Position numbers and translations under genes: made by a program. DNA of 41,469 bases from the IMG/VR virus record IMGVR_UViG_3300046376_000041, positions 1 through 41,469 of that record, one strand, 5' to 3'. This DNA comes from a virus. This document shows, one piece after another, positions 15,636-24,274 of this stretch. Position 1 is the stretch's first letter, and each line of letters begins with the position of its first letter. The notes under the pieces were generated by a model, which did not search any database, had not been told where the DNA came from, and saw only the letters and a list, made by a program, of their open reading frames with translations.

Positions 15636-17093
15636 ATGTCTGCCACCACCACCGTCCAGGCACTCCAGCAGGCGCTGACGCCCAAGACGGGTATGCAGCG
15701 CATTCCGCTGGCGATGGAGACCTACCAGCACCAGTCCGTGCCGCTATCGTCCAAGCTGCTGCTCAATATGTTCGCCGAGCAGGAGCCGTCCGATGCGCGC
15801 GTTGCCGCGGCGCTGCTGCCGACACCTGGGTTGTCCGACTGGCTGGACGTCGGTACCGGGCCGATCCACGCGATCAACGACGACGATCCCGGCGCGATCT
15901 ACGTCGTCAGCGGGACGCATTTCTATCTGGTGACCCCGGGCACCCCTTCGACGGTCACCGACCTCGGCGATATCGGCACGCCATCCGGCGGCTTCGGCCC
16001 TGACGGCCGGTTGTATTCCATTGCTGTCGGCCCTACGGCGGCTGTGGTGTGCTCGCCACCGAATGCCTTCGTCTCGGTCGGCGGCGCGCCGGTCGCGCAG
16101 ATCACCACGACATGGCCGACGTATGGCGCATCGAGCGTCACCTTCCTCGACGGCTATTACGTGTTCACCGGGCAGATGAGCCCGCAGTTCTTCTTCATCA
16201 CCACGCTGGCCGATCCGACGATGGTCGATGCGCTGGACTTCGCCGCCCTTGATGCATTCCCGAATGCCGTCACCAAGGTGATGACGCTGGGCACGGATTT
16301 ATGGTTCGCCGGCGCGTCCGGCTGGGAAATCTGGTACGATGCGGGCAACCAGGATTTTCCGTTCCGGCGCCGTCCGAACGGCATCCTGCAACGCTCGGTC
16401 GGCGCCGCGACATCGATCGCCAAGGGTGACCGGAGCCTGTGGTGGTGGTCGGCCGATGGCCGGATATACCGCACCGTCGGCTACCAGGAACAGCGCGTCA
16501 GCACGCACGGGATCGAGGCGTCGATAACGGGCGGCATCACCAGTGCCTACGTCTACAATCTGCTCGGCCATATCTGCTATGTCCTCAACCTGGGCGGCCG
16601 CACGCTGGTCTACGACGCGCTGACCGGCGTCTGGCACAGTGCTGCCAGCAGCACCGACGGGACAGGCAGCCTGCGCGGCTCGTGCTGCACGGCCAATACC
16701 GGCTTTCCGATTATCGGCGATGCCACCGCCGGGCGCCTCCTGGCAGCCGATCCCAACCTCTCGACCGATATGGGCGTTGCGGTCCAGCGCCAGGTCGTGC
16801 TGCCGCCGCTCTATGCCGGGACCAGGCGGGCATTCTGCGCGCGCCTCGAGGTGGAGATGGAGGTGGGCACCGCGCATTCGCCCGACAGCATCCTGCTCGA
16901 GTGGTCGGACGATGGCGGCATCACCTACACCGGCTCGCGCGCGATGACGGTCGGTGCCGCAGGGACCTCGACGCGGAAACGGGTCTACACGACGCGGCTC
17001 GGCAGCTTTCGCAATCGGGTGTTCCGCCTCACCTCGCACCAGGCCATGACGATCTATGCGCTGGACGCTGACATCACGGCTGGGGCGCATTGA
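15636..17093 (+). CDS. Packaged DNA stabilisation protein, P22 gp10-like
   Basis: A 485-residue protein resembling the P22 gp10 family, the tail-hub protein that closes the portal and supports tailspikes: an N-terminal IPLAMETYQHQSVPLSSKLLLNMFAEQEPSDARVAAALLPTPGL segment (key part NMFAEQEP), repeated beta-propeller-like strands (AIYVVSGTHFYLVT, LWFAGASGWEIWYD, YNLLGHICYVLNLGGRTLVYD, GVWHS), and a C-terminal beta domain ending ALDADITAGAH. Length and position match the family. The stop overlaps the next ATG (TGATG). Confidence 0.88.
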   Translation: MSATTTVQALQQALTPKTGMQRIPLAMETYQHQSVPLSSKLLLNMFAEQEPSDARVAAALLPTPGLSDWLDVGTGPIHAINDDDPGAIYVVSGTHFYLVTPGTPSTVTDLGDIGTPSGGFGPDGRLYSIAVGPTAAVVCSPPNAFVSVGGAPVAQITTTWPTYGASSVTFLDGYYVFTGQMSPQFFFITTLADPTMVDALDFAALDAFPNAVTKVMTLGTDLWFAGASGWEIWYDAGNQDFPFRRRPNGILQRSVGAATSIAKGDRSLWWWSADGRIYRTVGYQEQRVSTHGIEASITGGITSAYVYNLLGHICYVLNLGGRTLVYDALTGVWHSAASSTDGTGSLRGSCCTANTGFPIIGDATAGRLLAADPNLSTDMGVAVQRQVVLPPLYAGTRRAFCARLEVEMEVGTAHSPDSILLEWSDDGGITYTGSRAMTVGAAGTSTRKRVYTTRLGSFRNRVFRLTSHQAMTIYALDADITAGAH

Positions 17094-17635
17094 TGGTCGA
17101 TACCACGATCAGCCCTCCGGCCACGCTCGATCCGCCGTTCCGGGAGGCGCCGCAGGAACCGGGAAGCCAGCCGTTCTCGCAGCCGTGGAATGCGTACTTT
17201 ACCAACACGGCGGCGCGTGTGTCGTCGATGTCGCAGCAACTCGCGACGATCGATACCGGCGTGACGGACGGCTCGGACGCTGCCGCCGGGCAGATCGGCG
17301 AGTATCTCACCGCCAGCGCCTCGGTTCCGCTGACTGGCAGTATGTCCATTGCCAATATCGTCTCGATCGACCTGACGGCCGGCGACTGGGACGTGACCGG
17401 CAATTGTGTATTCCACGCCGGAGCTGGCACGCACAGTTTCTTCGGTTGCGGGATTGGCGGGCTCGATACCTACACCACCGCCGCTTTTCCCACGGGGGCG
17501 ATCGACATGGGGCTGAACACGGCGCTGGCGCGGCAGAACGTGACGGCGACGACGACGGTGTGGCTGGTGGCAGAGGCGGGATTTACCGGCAGCATGACGG
17601 CGGTCGGCACCATCCGCGCGCGGCGGGTTCGCTAG
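17093..17635 (+). CDS. Tail accessory protein, 180 aa
   Basis: An N-terminal Pro-rich segment (PPATLDPPFREAPQEPGSQPF) leads to a helix (WNAYFTNTAARVSSMSQQLA) and a beta-rich C-terminal domain (IVSIDLTAGDWDVTGNCVFH, ...AFPTGAIDMGLN, TVWLVAEAGFTGSMTAVGTIRARRVR). The pattern LTAGDWDVTGN occurs in many small phage tail proteins that form a trimeric beta sandwich. It directly follows the gp10-like gene and ends just before the second hairpin-micropeptide module. Confidence 0.65.
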   Translation: MVDTTISPPATLDPPFREAPQEPGSQPFSQPWNAYFTNTAARVSSMSQQLATIDTGVTDGSDAAAGQIGEYLTASASVPLTGSMSIANIVSIDLTAGDWDVTGNCVFHAGAGTHSFFGCGIGGLDTYTTAAFPTGAIDMGLNTALARQNVTATTTVWLVAEAGFTGSMTAVGTIRARRVR

Positions 17636-17656
17636 CCGTGTGCTAGATACGGAAAC

Positions 17657-17679
17657 GCCACCAGGGTGGGCCTGGTGGC
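17657..17679 (+). promoter_or_regulatory. RNA hairpin with GTGGG loop, second copy
   Basis: GCCACCAGG (17657-17665) pairs perfectly with CCTGGTGGC (17671-17679) around loop GTGGG (17666-17670). The loop and spacing match the hairpin at 3435-3459, while the stem bases differ but keep full pairing; such covariation points to a selected RNA structure. The ATG of a micropeptide ORF lies 18 nt downstream, preceded by GTGGAGGGAGAG. No T run follows. Confidence 0.65.
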
Positions 17680-17697
17680 GCAACCGTGGAGGGAGAG

Positions 17698-17778
17698 ATG
17701 GTCAGACATCTCAAGCTCCTGCCGCGAATAGTGGTGGTCCTGACGCTCGTCGTCAAGATCACCATAACCCGCAGGTAG
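17698..17778 (+). CDS. Basic hydrophobic micropeptide, 26 aa
   Basis: ATG 17698 to TAG 17778, directly behind the strong ribosome-binding site GGAGGGAGAG. The product starts MVRHLKLLPRIVVVLTL and ends KITITRR: a Val/Leu/Ile core bracketed by Lys/Arg, like the 25-residue peptide at 3479. The two share little exact sequence but the same composition, length and hairpin. It lies between tail genes and the sulfotransferase-GNAT fusion. Function unknown. Confidence 0.55.
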   Translation: MVRHLKLLPRIVVVLTLVVKITITRR

Positions 17779-17821
17779 GGTCGGGGGCCAGCTTCGGCTG
17801 GCTCCCTTCCCCGGAGGGGTG

Positions 17822-18880
17822 ATGCCGCCGTTCGTCGTATTCTCCATGCCTAGAAGCAGATCAAAGTGGCTGTCTGTGTTTCTCTCCTACGGGGAGTTCG
17901 GCTGCGGTCACGACGAGCTGCTGAACCTGCGCAGCCTGGACGATGCCAGGGCGTGGCTGAGCCAGCCATGCACCGGAACCGTGGAGACGGCGGCGGGCGC
18001 TTTCTGGCGGTTGTTGCAGCAGTATCGCCCGGATACCCGGATTGCGGTGGTGCGGCGGCCGGTCGATGAGGTGGTGGAAAGCTTCATGCGGCTACCTCTG
18101 GGGTTCGAGGCGGCGACGCTTGTTCCGCTCGTGCGGCGTGCTGATGCCAAGTTAGCGCAAATCGAACAGCGGGTGCCCAGTGTGGTGTCGGTGACGTTTG
18201 CCGAGCTGGCAACGGAGGATGGCTGCCGCCGGGTCTTCGAACATTGCCTGCCCTATGCCTTCGATGCGGCTTGGTGGGATGCGTGGTCTGACGTGAACAT
18301 CCAGACCGACATGCGGCAATGCGTGCGGAAGTTTCGCGCCTATCAGCCACAACTGGACAAGCTGGCGAAGATAGCGAAGCAGGCGACGCTTGCCGGCATG
18401 GCCACACGCAACAGCGAGATCGATGGCGTCACCTTCCAGCAGGAGCCGTTCGAGCAGTGGTATCGCGACGGCCGCGAACTGTTTGCCGAGCATCTGGTGC
18501 GGGTGGGCGAGGCGCCGGACAACCACGCATTCAAGAACCTGCCGCTATTGCGGCGGCTGGACGAGGTCGGCGCGCTGCAGATCACCACGGCGCGCAGCAA
18601 CGGGCGGATGTTCGGCTACCTGGCGACGCTGGTCGGGCCATCGCTGGAGAGCGTTGACGGGATCTGGGCGACACACACGTTCTTCTATGCCTCGCCGGCG
18701 ATTCGCGGGCTGGGCATGAAATTGCAGCGTGCGTCCATCGCGGCGTTGCGCGAGCGTGGCGTCGGCGAGGTGTTCATGCTGGCGGGACCGCGCGGCGACG
18801 GGCCGCGCATGGGTGGGCTGTATCGTCGGCTGGGGGCCGAGGACAGCGGCGAGTTTTTCCGCCTGAAACTGGAGGCTTGA
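17822..18880 (+). CDS. Sulfotransferase-like/GNAT acetyltransferase fusion
   Basis: A 352-residue protein with two parts. The N-terminal 190 residues begin FVVFSMPRSRSKWLSVFLSYG, like the 5'-PSB loop by which sulfotransferases hold PAPS, and include RIAVVRRPVDEVVESFMR, typical of the 3'-phosphate-binding loop. The C-terminal 130 residues look like a GNAT acyl-CoA transferase: ATHTFFYASPAIRGLGMKLQRASIAALRERGVGEVFM holds the RGxG-like acetyl-CoA loop and helix. ATG 17822 has GGAGG just upstream. It sits between tail and ejection genes, so it might modify virion or host-surface molecules. Substrates are unknown. Confidence 0.65.
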   Translation: MPPFVVFSMPRSRSKWLSVFLSYGEFGCGHDELLNLRSLDDARAWLSQPCTGTVETAAGAFWRLLQQYRPDTRIAVVRRPVDEVVESFMRLPLGFEAATLVPLVRRADAKLAQIEQRVPSVVSVTFAELATEDGCRRVFEHCLPYAFDAAWWDAWSDVNIQTDMRQCVRKFRAYQPQLDKLAKIAKQATLAGMATRNSEIDGVTFQQEPFEQWYRDGRELFAEHLVRVGEAPDNHAFKNLPLLRRLDEVGALQITTARSNGRMFGYLATLVGPSLESVDGIWATHTFFYASPAIRGLGMKLQRASIAALRERGVGEVFMLAGPRGDGPRMGGLYRRLGAEDSGEFFRLKLEA

Positions 18881-18881
18881 G

Positions 18882-19574
18882 ATGGGCGCAATAGGCGCAG
18901 CGGTTGCCGGCGGGGTTGCTTCTGCGGCGATCGGCACCGCCGGCAGTGCGTTGATGAAGGGTTCGGTCAGCGGCGCCAACAGTCAGGCGCAGGGCGCGCT
19001 GGGGCAACAGCTCAACCAGCTGGCGCCGTATCAGCAAGCCGGATTGCCGGCGGTTCAGGCGCAGCAGAACTTGTTGGGATTGAACGGGCAGGATGCGGCG
19101 AACGCGGCGATGGCGAACTTCCAATCGTCGCCGGGGTATGCCTACCAGGTCCAACAGGGGCTGCGCGCGGTTGATGCCGGCGCTGCCTCGAATGGCATGC
19201 TCCGAAGCGGCGCCACGATCAAGGCAGAGGAGACGCTGGGCCAGAACCTGGCCAACCAGAATTTCCAGCAATACTACCAGAACCTGTCGGGTCTTTCGAC
19301 GCTCGGCGAGAATGCGGGGGCGCAGACCGGCGTCACAGCCGGCCAGCAGGCGCAGGCCGATATCGGTGCCGGCAATGCGCAGAGCAGTATTTACGGCAAT
19401 CTGGCGACCGGCCTGGGCGCGAACGTCAACAATCTGCTTAGCAACAAGAACCTGCAGAGTTGGTTTAGTGCCAGCAATCCCCCCGCCTATAATCCAGCCG
19501 GCGGCTTGAATTATACCCCGGGCACGTCGCCAGGATATGGCAATCAAACGTTCCAATCCGGGGGCGTCTTCTAA
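18882..19574 (+). CDS. Ejection (DNA transfer) protein, small
   Basis: A 230-residue protein. Its N terminus is a Gly/Ala-rich hydrophobic segment (MGAIGAAVAGGVASAAIGTAGSAL), followed by Gln/Asn/Ala-rich helices (QAQGALGQQLNQLAPYQQAGLPAVQAQQNLL and SPGYAYQVQQGLRAVDAGAASNGMLRSG). This sequence type recurs in podovirus ejection proteins that leave the capsid with the DNA, like P22 gp7. Its ATG overlaps the next-but-one gene chain: stop TAATG leads into the transglycosylase-bearing ejection protein. Confidence 0.8.
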   Translation: MGAIGAAVAGGVASAAIGTAGSALMKGSVSGANSQAQGALGQQLNQLAPYQQAGLPAVQAQQNLLGLNGQDAANAAMANFQSSPGYAYQVQQGLRAVDAGAASNGMLRSGATIKAEETLGQNLANQNFQQYYQNLSGLSTLGENAGAQTGVTAGQQAQADIGAGNAQSSIYGNLATGLGANVNNLLSNKNLQSWFSASNPPAYNPAGGLNYTPGTSPGYGNQTFQSGGVF

Positions 19575-21940
19575 TGAGCGGCACGCAGGTATCGCCGTTT
19601 GGGAATATCCAGAACACGCTGTTCGATCCGCTGATGGCGCCGCGGCAGCAGCAGGCCGAAACCAACGTGCTGCTGAGCCAGCAACAGGCCGCGCAGAACG
19701 ACATGGACGTGGTTGGTCGCTCGGCGACCCAGCTTCTGAACATGCCGGAGGACCAGGCGGCTGCAGCGTATGGTCCGATGCGGGCCAGCCTCCAGGCACA
19801 GGGTTTCGGCAAGAACCTGCCGGCGGAATATCCAGGCCACGCTGTGGCGCAGGCGTTCGTCAACCGCGCCATGACGGTGCCGCAGCAGTATTCGTCTGGC
19901 GTCATCATGCCGCCGGGGCTCGCCGATGCGCTCGGGCGCATTACCGGCACTCAGCCGGCAGGCACGGGTACAGGTGCAGCGGCGGCTCCAGGCGGCGCAC
20001 CAGGCACGGCACTCACGCCAGCGCCGGCCGGAGCCTATGGCCAGGGCGGCCCAAACAACGCCCAGGTGCCGGCAGAATATATGCCGTTCTATCAGGAGGC
20101 CTCCCAGCGCACCGGCATCCCGGTCGACGTGCTGATTGCGCAAAGCCGGCAGGAGAGCGGCTTCAATCCGAACGCAACCGGTCGCGCGGGCGAAATCGGC
20201 ATTGGCCAGATCATGCCAGCAACGGCAAGGTCGCCAGGCTACGGCGTGGCGCCGGTCGATCCGGCAACGCTCAGAGATCCCCGCACCAACATCAACTTCC
20301 AGGCTGACTACCTGCGGGCGCACATACCGCCCGGCATGAACCCGTCCGACCCGGAGGCGATCCGGCGCGCGCTGGTGGCTTACAACGGTGGCGGCGACCG
20401 GAACTACGTCGCCAATGTCACGCGATACATCCCGCCGCCGGGAGGCGGCACTGCGACAGCGACCGCTGCGAGCCCCACAGCGCCCGCTGGAGGCGGCGGA
20501 CAGCCTGGGTCCTATCAGACGGCATCCAACGCGCCCACGCCGCCACCAGGGTCCACAGCCGCGCCAGGGGCGCCTACAGGCGGCGCGGTGCCGGTGACCA
20601 CACCAGCAAGCCCTGCCGGCGCGCCGGTTGCGCAGAACACGCTGGTGCCCCCCGCACCGCAGCGGCCACAGGTTGCCCCGGCTCCTGCGGCCGCGACCGG
20701 CGTCAACTCGCCGCAGTTCCAGCAGGCGCTCGCGCTGCAGAACCAGGCGCTGCAACTGGAGACCAGCTACCCCAACAGCCCGCAGGCCAAGGCCGCGGCG
20801 GCAGCGCTCCGACAGCGGGCGCAGGCAATTCTACAGACCGGACAATGGGTGCAGCAGCCTGACGGCTCATGGGTCAACACCATCAGTGGCGAGCCGAAAG
20901 CCGACGTGCGTCCGGATGTGAAGCAGACCATGACCGGCGACGGTATCGTGGAAACCGACGCTAAGACCGGACAGGTTATCAGAACAATCCCGGCCTCGCC
21001 GACCGCTTCGCCACGGTTCTCGCCGCCGACCGTCGATCCCGACACCGGCAAGCCAGCCATCGCCGCTGTGGGGCCAGGGGGCAGGACCACTTATTTCCCG
21101 ATTCCTGAGCGGCCGGCAGGAGGAACGTGGGAACTCCAGAAAGAGGACTACCAGAAGGACCAGCCGCAACTCACCGCCGCGGCCGAGCAGGCACAGAACG
21201 CCAGAACCTCGCAGATCCGCTGGCAGACCATGCTGGACCTGGCGAACAAGCTCACCACAGGCGCCGGAGGTGCGACGCGGACCCAACTCGCGAACCTCGC
21301 CGAGACCGCTGGATTTCCTGGCGTTGCGCAGTCGCTCATTGCCAACAGCAGTGCGGGTGATGCGTCGGCGGCACAGGAGTTCACCAAGCTCGCCACCCAG
21401 GCGGCTGGTGCCGATGCCCGCGCCGATCTTGGCTCGCGTGCCGGCCTCGGTGCCATCAGGCTGTTCCAGTCGGCCAATCCGAACCTCGACCTGCGCCCCG
21501 GTGCGAACAAGGGCATTATCGGCATGCAGTTGATCGCCGCGCAGGCGGACGCTGACTACAACAACGCCAAGCTGGGATATGGCAACCAGCAGGCCCAGAA
21601 CCTGCGTGACGGCAAGGGCTATCAGCCGCTGTCTACCTTCGATCAGCAATGGCAGACGCAGCGCAATCCGCAGGTCTACGCCGCAGCGATGGGGGCGCTC
21701 CAGGGTCAGCCGTATGAGCAGTGGACGAGGGGATTGCAGCAGCCCGAGATCGAGCGGGCGTTGGATGTGGTTTCGCGCGCCAGCCCGAATGCGACGGTGA
21801 ACGGCAAGGCTGGGCGGCTCAATATGCAGCCCGGCGGTCAGGCGCAATCCAACGCTCCAACCGTGGGCACCGTTCAGCAGGGCTATCGGTTCAAGGGCGG
21901 CGACCCGTCGAACCAGGCAAACTGGGACAGGGTGCAGTAA
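19574..21940 (+). CDS. Ejection protein with lytic transglycosylase domain
   Basis: A 788-residue protein carrying a soluble lytic transglycosylase (SLT) domain at about residues 160-285: EYMPFYQEASQRTGIPVDVLIAQSRQESGFNPNATG places the catalytic Glu in RQESGFNP, followed by GEIGIGQIMPATA and ALVAYNGGGDRNYVANV, the three SLT signatures. Long Pro/Ala/Gly-rich linkers (70-155, 285-380) connect it to helical regions. Such proteins enter the periplasm with the genome and open peptidoglycan locally. The start overlaps the previous stop (TAATG). Confidence 0.85.
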   Translation: MSGTQVSPFGNIQNTLFDPLMAPRQQQAETNVLLSQQQAAQNDMDVVGRSATQLLNMPEDQAAAAYGPMRASLQAQGFGKNLPAEYPGHAVAQAFVNRAMTVPQQYSSGVIMPPGLADALGRITGTQPAGTGTGAAAAPGGAPGTALTPAPAGAYGQGGPNNAQVPAEYMPFYQEASQRTGIPVDVLIAQSRQESGFNPNATGRAGEIGIGQIMPATARSPGYGVAPVDPATLRDPRTNINFQADYLRAHIPPGMNPSDPEAIRRALVAYNGGGDRNYVANVTRYIPPPGGGTATATAASPTAPAGGGGQPGSYQTASNAPTPPPGSTAAPGAPTGGAVPVTTPASPAGAPVAQNTLVPPAPQRPQVAPAPAAATGVNSPQFQQALALQNQALQLETSYPNSPQAKAAAAALRQRAQAILQTGQWVQQPDGSWVNTISGEPKADVRPDVKQTMTGDGIVETDAKTGQVIRTIPASPTASPRFSPPTVDPDTGKPAIAAVGPGGRTTYFPIPERPAGGTWELQKEDYQKDQPQLTAAAEQAQNARTSQIRWQTMLDLANKLTTGAGGATRTQLANLAETAGFPGVAQSLIANSSAGDASAAQEFTKLATQAAGADARADLGSRAGLGAIRLFQSANPNLDLRPGANKGIIGMQLIAAQADADYNNAKLGYGNQQAQNLRDGKGYQPLSTFDQQWQTQRNPQVYAAAMGALQGQPYEQWTRGLQQPEIERALDVVSRASPNATVNGKAGRLNMQPGGQAQSNAPTVGTVQQGYRFKGGDPSNQANWDRVQ

Positions 21941-23962
21941 ATGGCCGGCCCGTGGGAGCAATACCAGTCGGCGCCAGCGTCAGACGCGCCGCCTGCGGCT
22001 GGGCCGTGGACGCAATACGGCAGCCAAAGCGGTGGCGAGCACGGCTATGCCTACGCGCCACCGGAAACGAAGCCGCCCGCTGACGCTCCGGTCACGACGG
22101 TTGGTGACGGCAAAACTCTGGCGGACGTTATCAGCTCACCGGATGCTCAAGCGGCAGACATCCCGCAATCGCAGACACCGACACCACCCGCGCCATCTCT
22201 GACAGACCTGCGTGACAGGATCCAGCAGGGCGACATCAGCGTCCTGAAAAGACTGGCGCCTGGACCCGAAGCCCAGTTCCCAGAGCGTTTGGTGCGCGGG
22301 GCGGCGATGGTGGGCGTGCATGGGCTGGCATCCTTGGCAGAGATGCCCCTCAATGCTCTGATCGGTCTAGGGCAAGGTCCCGGTGGATTGACGCTTAATC
22401 CTAACACCGGGACGTTCGGACTGACGCCCGAAGCCGCCTCGGTCGTGCCGTTTTTTGCGACGCCATTTGGCGGCCCGCGCGTCAACCCCCTTACGCCAAC
22501 GCCCGGGGCGACGGCTGAGCCTCATGCCGCCGCGGCGCCGACGCCGTCGAATCAGCTAATGCAGCCTGGCCCGGCTTTCGTGCCGCCTGGCACGCCGGCG
22601 CCAATGTTGCCGCGTATCCTCGATCTAGTGAGAGCTGATCAGCAGGTCGCCCAGAACAAGCCGGCATTTGTTCCGCCCAGCACATCGACCTCAGTGACCG
22701 GAGAGGTGGCGCCGATCCAGCAGCCTCCCAATCCGATCGACCAGCCCGGCGTTCCGCGCGTGGCGCCTGCGGCGCAGGTTGAGCCACAGCCGCCTGGCGC
22801 AGTTGGAGCGGCACCGACACCCGCGGCTGTTGCAGCCATGTCGCCTCAGGATGTGGCGATTAACCGCAGCCAGGCGGAGAACACCAAGCTGTTGGAGCAA
22901 CAGCAACCCGGCGTGCAGGATCTGAACCAGTATGTGGATGGTTCCAACCCGACTGTCGCTCAGATCGAACAGACGGTGAATGCGGCGCGCGAGGATAAGA
23001 CGCTGCGCAATCTCAATACCGATGTGAGCCAGGAATCACGCGAGGTGGCAGACCGCAACAACACGGCGCGCCAGATCCACTATGCCGACAATGCCGGGTC
23101 GCAATTCGACGTGGCGGCAGCATCCAAGGCGCGAGATGACCAGCTAAACACTGATATGACGGCGGCGTTTCGCCGCAAGGGAGAAGCCGACGCACAGCCC
23201 ATTGTTGATGTTGGGCAAAGCATTCTGGACGGTCCTGACGGCAAGGTCGATCCGGTTGTGCGTGTCGTCAACAACGTGATGGGAAAGCTCTACGATAAGG
23301 ACGGCAACCTTGAGACTGACCCTGAAATGCTCTGGGGCGTGCGCAAACAGATTAACCTGCTGTTGTCCAAAGAAGCAGCAATCGAGAACCCGACCAATCA
23401 GGCTGCGGCACGGCAGCTAATGCAGATGCGAAACGCGGTCGATGCTGCCATTGAGCCGGCAGCTCCGGGGTTTGGCAACGCAATCGCCAACTATGCAGCA
23501 GCCTCACGCCCGATCGATGCGATGGAGTTGCTGCAGGCCAGGGAGCCGAAGCTGTACGACGCCCAGAACCGGATGCAGTATTCCAAGGTGCAACAGATGA
23601 TGCGTGAGGCCGTCGCAGCTCGCCATCCAGATGCGCCGCTGAACCCATGGCAAAGCCTCAGTGACGATCAGATGAGCAGACTATGGGCGCTGCGCGACGA
23701 TCTGCGCCGTTCGGCATCTGCCGAAGACCTAGCTCGTGCCAGTGGCTCCGATTCTGTGCCGAACATGATCGATGTGGCGAAGCAATATGCTGGCGTCGGT
23801 CTAAGTGCTGTGCCGGTTCTGGGGCCGGCGACATTCCGAATAAAGGCCGCGCTCGGACCCATCATGGATGCCCGCGCAGCACGACAGCAGCGGACACGTG
23901 GGATGCAAATGCTATATCCTGATCCCGACAAATATCAGATGCGGAATATCTTAGGCCCTTAG
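21941..23962 (+). CDS. Ejection protein, large (gp20/gp16-like)
   Basis: A 673-residue protein directly after the transglycosylase gene (TAAATG). It begins MAGPWEQYQSAPASDAPPA-AGPWTQYG, a repeated AGPWxQY motif typical of the N termini of podovirus internal proteins. Residues 100-180 hold a hydrophobic stretch (GLASLAEMPLNALIGLG), and after a Pro-rich linker (185-285) the last 350 residues are long helices. Placement as third of three ejection genes fits the P22 gp7-gp20-gp16 set. The exact equivalence is not decided. Confidence 0.75.
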   Translation: MAGPWEQYQSAPASDAPPAAGPWTQYGSQSGGEHGYAYAPPETKPPADAPVTTVGDGKTLADVISSPDAQAADIPQSQTPTPPAPSLTDLRDRIQQGDISVLKRLAPGPEAQFPERLVRGAAMVGVHGLASLAEMPLNALIGLGQGPGGLTLNPNTGTFGLTPEAASVVPFFATPFGGPRVNPLTPTPGATAEPHAAAAPTPSNQLMQPGPAFVPPGTPAPMLPRILDLVRADQQVAQNKPAFVPPSTSTSVTGEVAPIQQPPNPIDQPGVPRVAPAAQVEPQPPGAVGAAPTPAAVAAMSPQDVAINRSQAENTKLLEQQQPGVQDLNQYVDGSNPTVAQIEQTVNAAREDKTLRNLNTDVSQESREVADRNNTARQIHYADNAGSQFDVAAASKARDDQLNTDMTAAFRRKGEADAQPIVDVGQSILDGPDGKVDPVVRVVNNVMGKLYDKDGNLETDPEMLWGVRKQINLLLSKEAAIENPTNQAAARQLMQMRNAVDAAIEPAAPGFGNAIANYAAASRPIDAMELLQAREPKLYDAQNRMQYSKVQQMMREAVAARHPDAPLNPWQSLSDDQMSRLWALRDDLRRSASAEDLARASGSDSVPNMIDVAKQYAGVGLSAVPVLGPATFRIKAALGPIMDARAARQQRTRGMQMLYPDPDKYQMRNILGP

Positions 23963-24060
23963 AGTAGGAGCTTAATTACCAGCATGATGATCGCAGCCCA
24001 TCCCAGGATAAAACACACCCAGCCAAACGTCATCAACTGCCACGCTTCCGGCTCTTTCAT
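23959..24060 (-). CDS. Single-span membrane micropeptide, 33 aa
   Basis: A 33-residue ORF with one strong transmembrane segment (MTFGWVCFILGWAAIIMLVIKLLL) after a short polar start (MKEPEAWQL). Its stop overlaps the stop of the ejection gene on the other strand. It could be the last gene of the leftward operon at 25970-24826, now separated from it by the 24084-24793 cassette, because the sequence just before its start repeats the sequence at that operon's end. Small lysis or exclusion functions are possible. Confidence 0.55.
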   Translation of the reverse strand: MKEPEAWQLMTFGWVCFILGWAAIIMLVIKLLL

Positions 24061-24067
24061 CGGTCTA

Positions 24068-24083
24068 CACCGTTGCCAGAATC
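24068..24083. repeat. Direct repeat, left flank of HTH cassette
   Basis: CACCGTTGCCAGAATC occurs here and at 24794-24809, 726 bases apart. Similarity continues beyond the exact 16 bases (both copies are followed, after seven variable bases, by TGTGCGCCA), giving about 30 related bases. The copies bracket the rightward HTH gene at 24275, in a region otherwise transcribed leftward. Confidence 0.8.
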
Positions 24084-24274
24084 AGCGGTCTGTGCGCCAA
24101 TGCGCGTTGGAGAAATTGCAATGACCTGAAACAGCGAAGGGCGACCACAAGGGCCGCCCCACACGGATACTGAATGACCTGACAATCATCAGTATCCGAC
24201 AATCCGAGCCGAAATGCAACCCATCGGGTTGGTGGGATTCTGCGCCCTGTTGGCCGCCCCGCAAGGGGAGACCG
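24084..24274 (+). promoter_or_regulatory. Leader of HTH cassette with inverted repeat
   Basis: This 191-base stretch has no gene. It contains GGATACTGA (24165-24173) and TCAGTATCC (24189-24197), a perfect 9-base inverted repeat with a 15-base centre. It could be an operator for the adjacent HTH protein or an RNA hairpin. GGGGAGA just before ATG 24275 is the ribosome-binding site. I see no clear -35/-10 pair. Confidence 0.45.
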
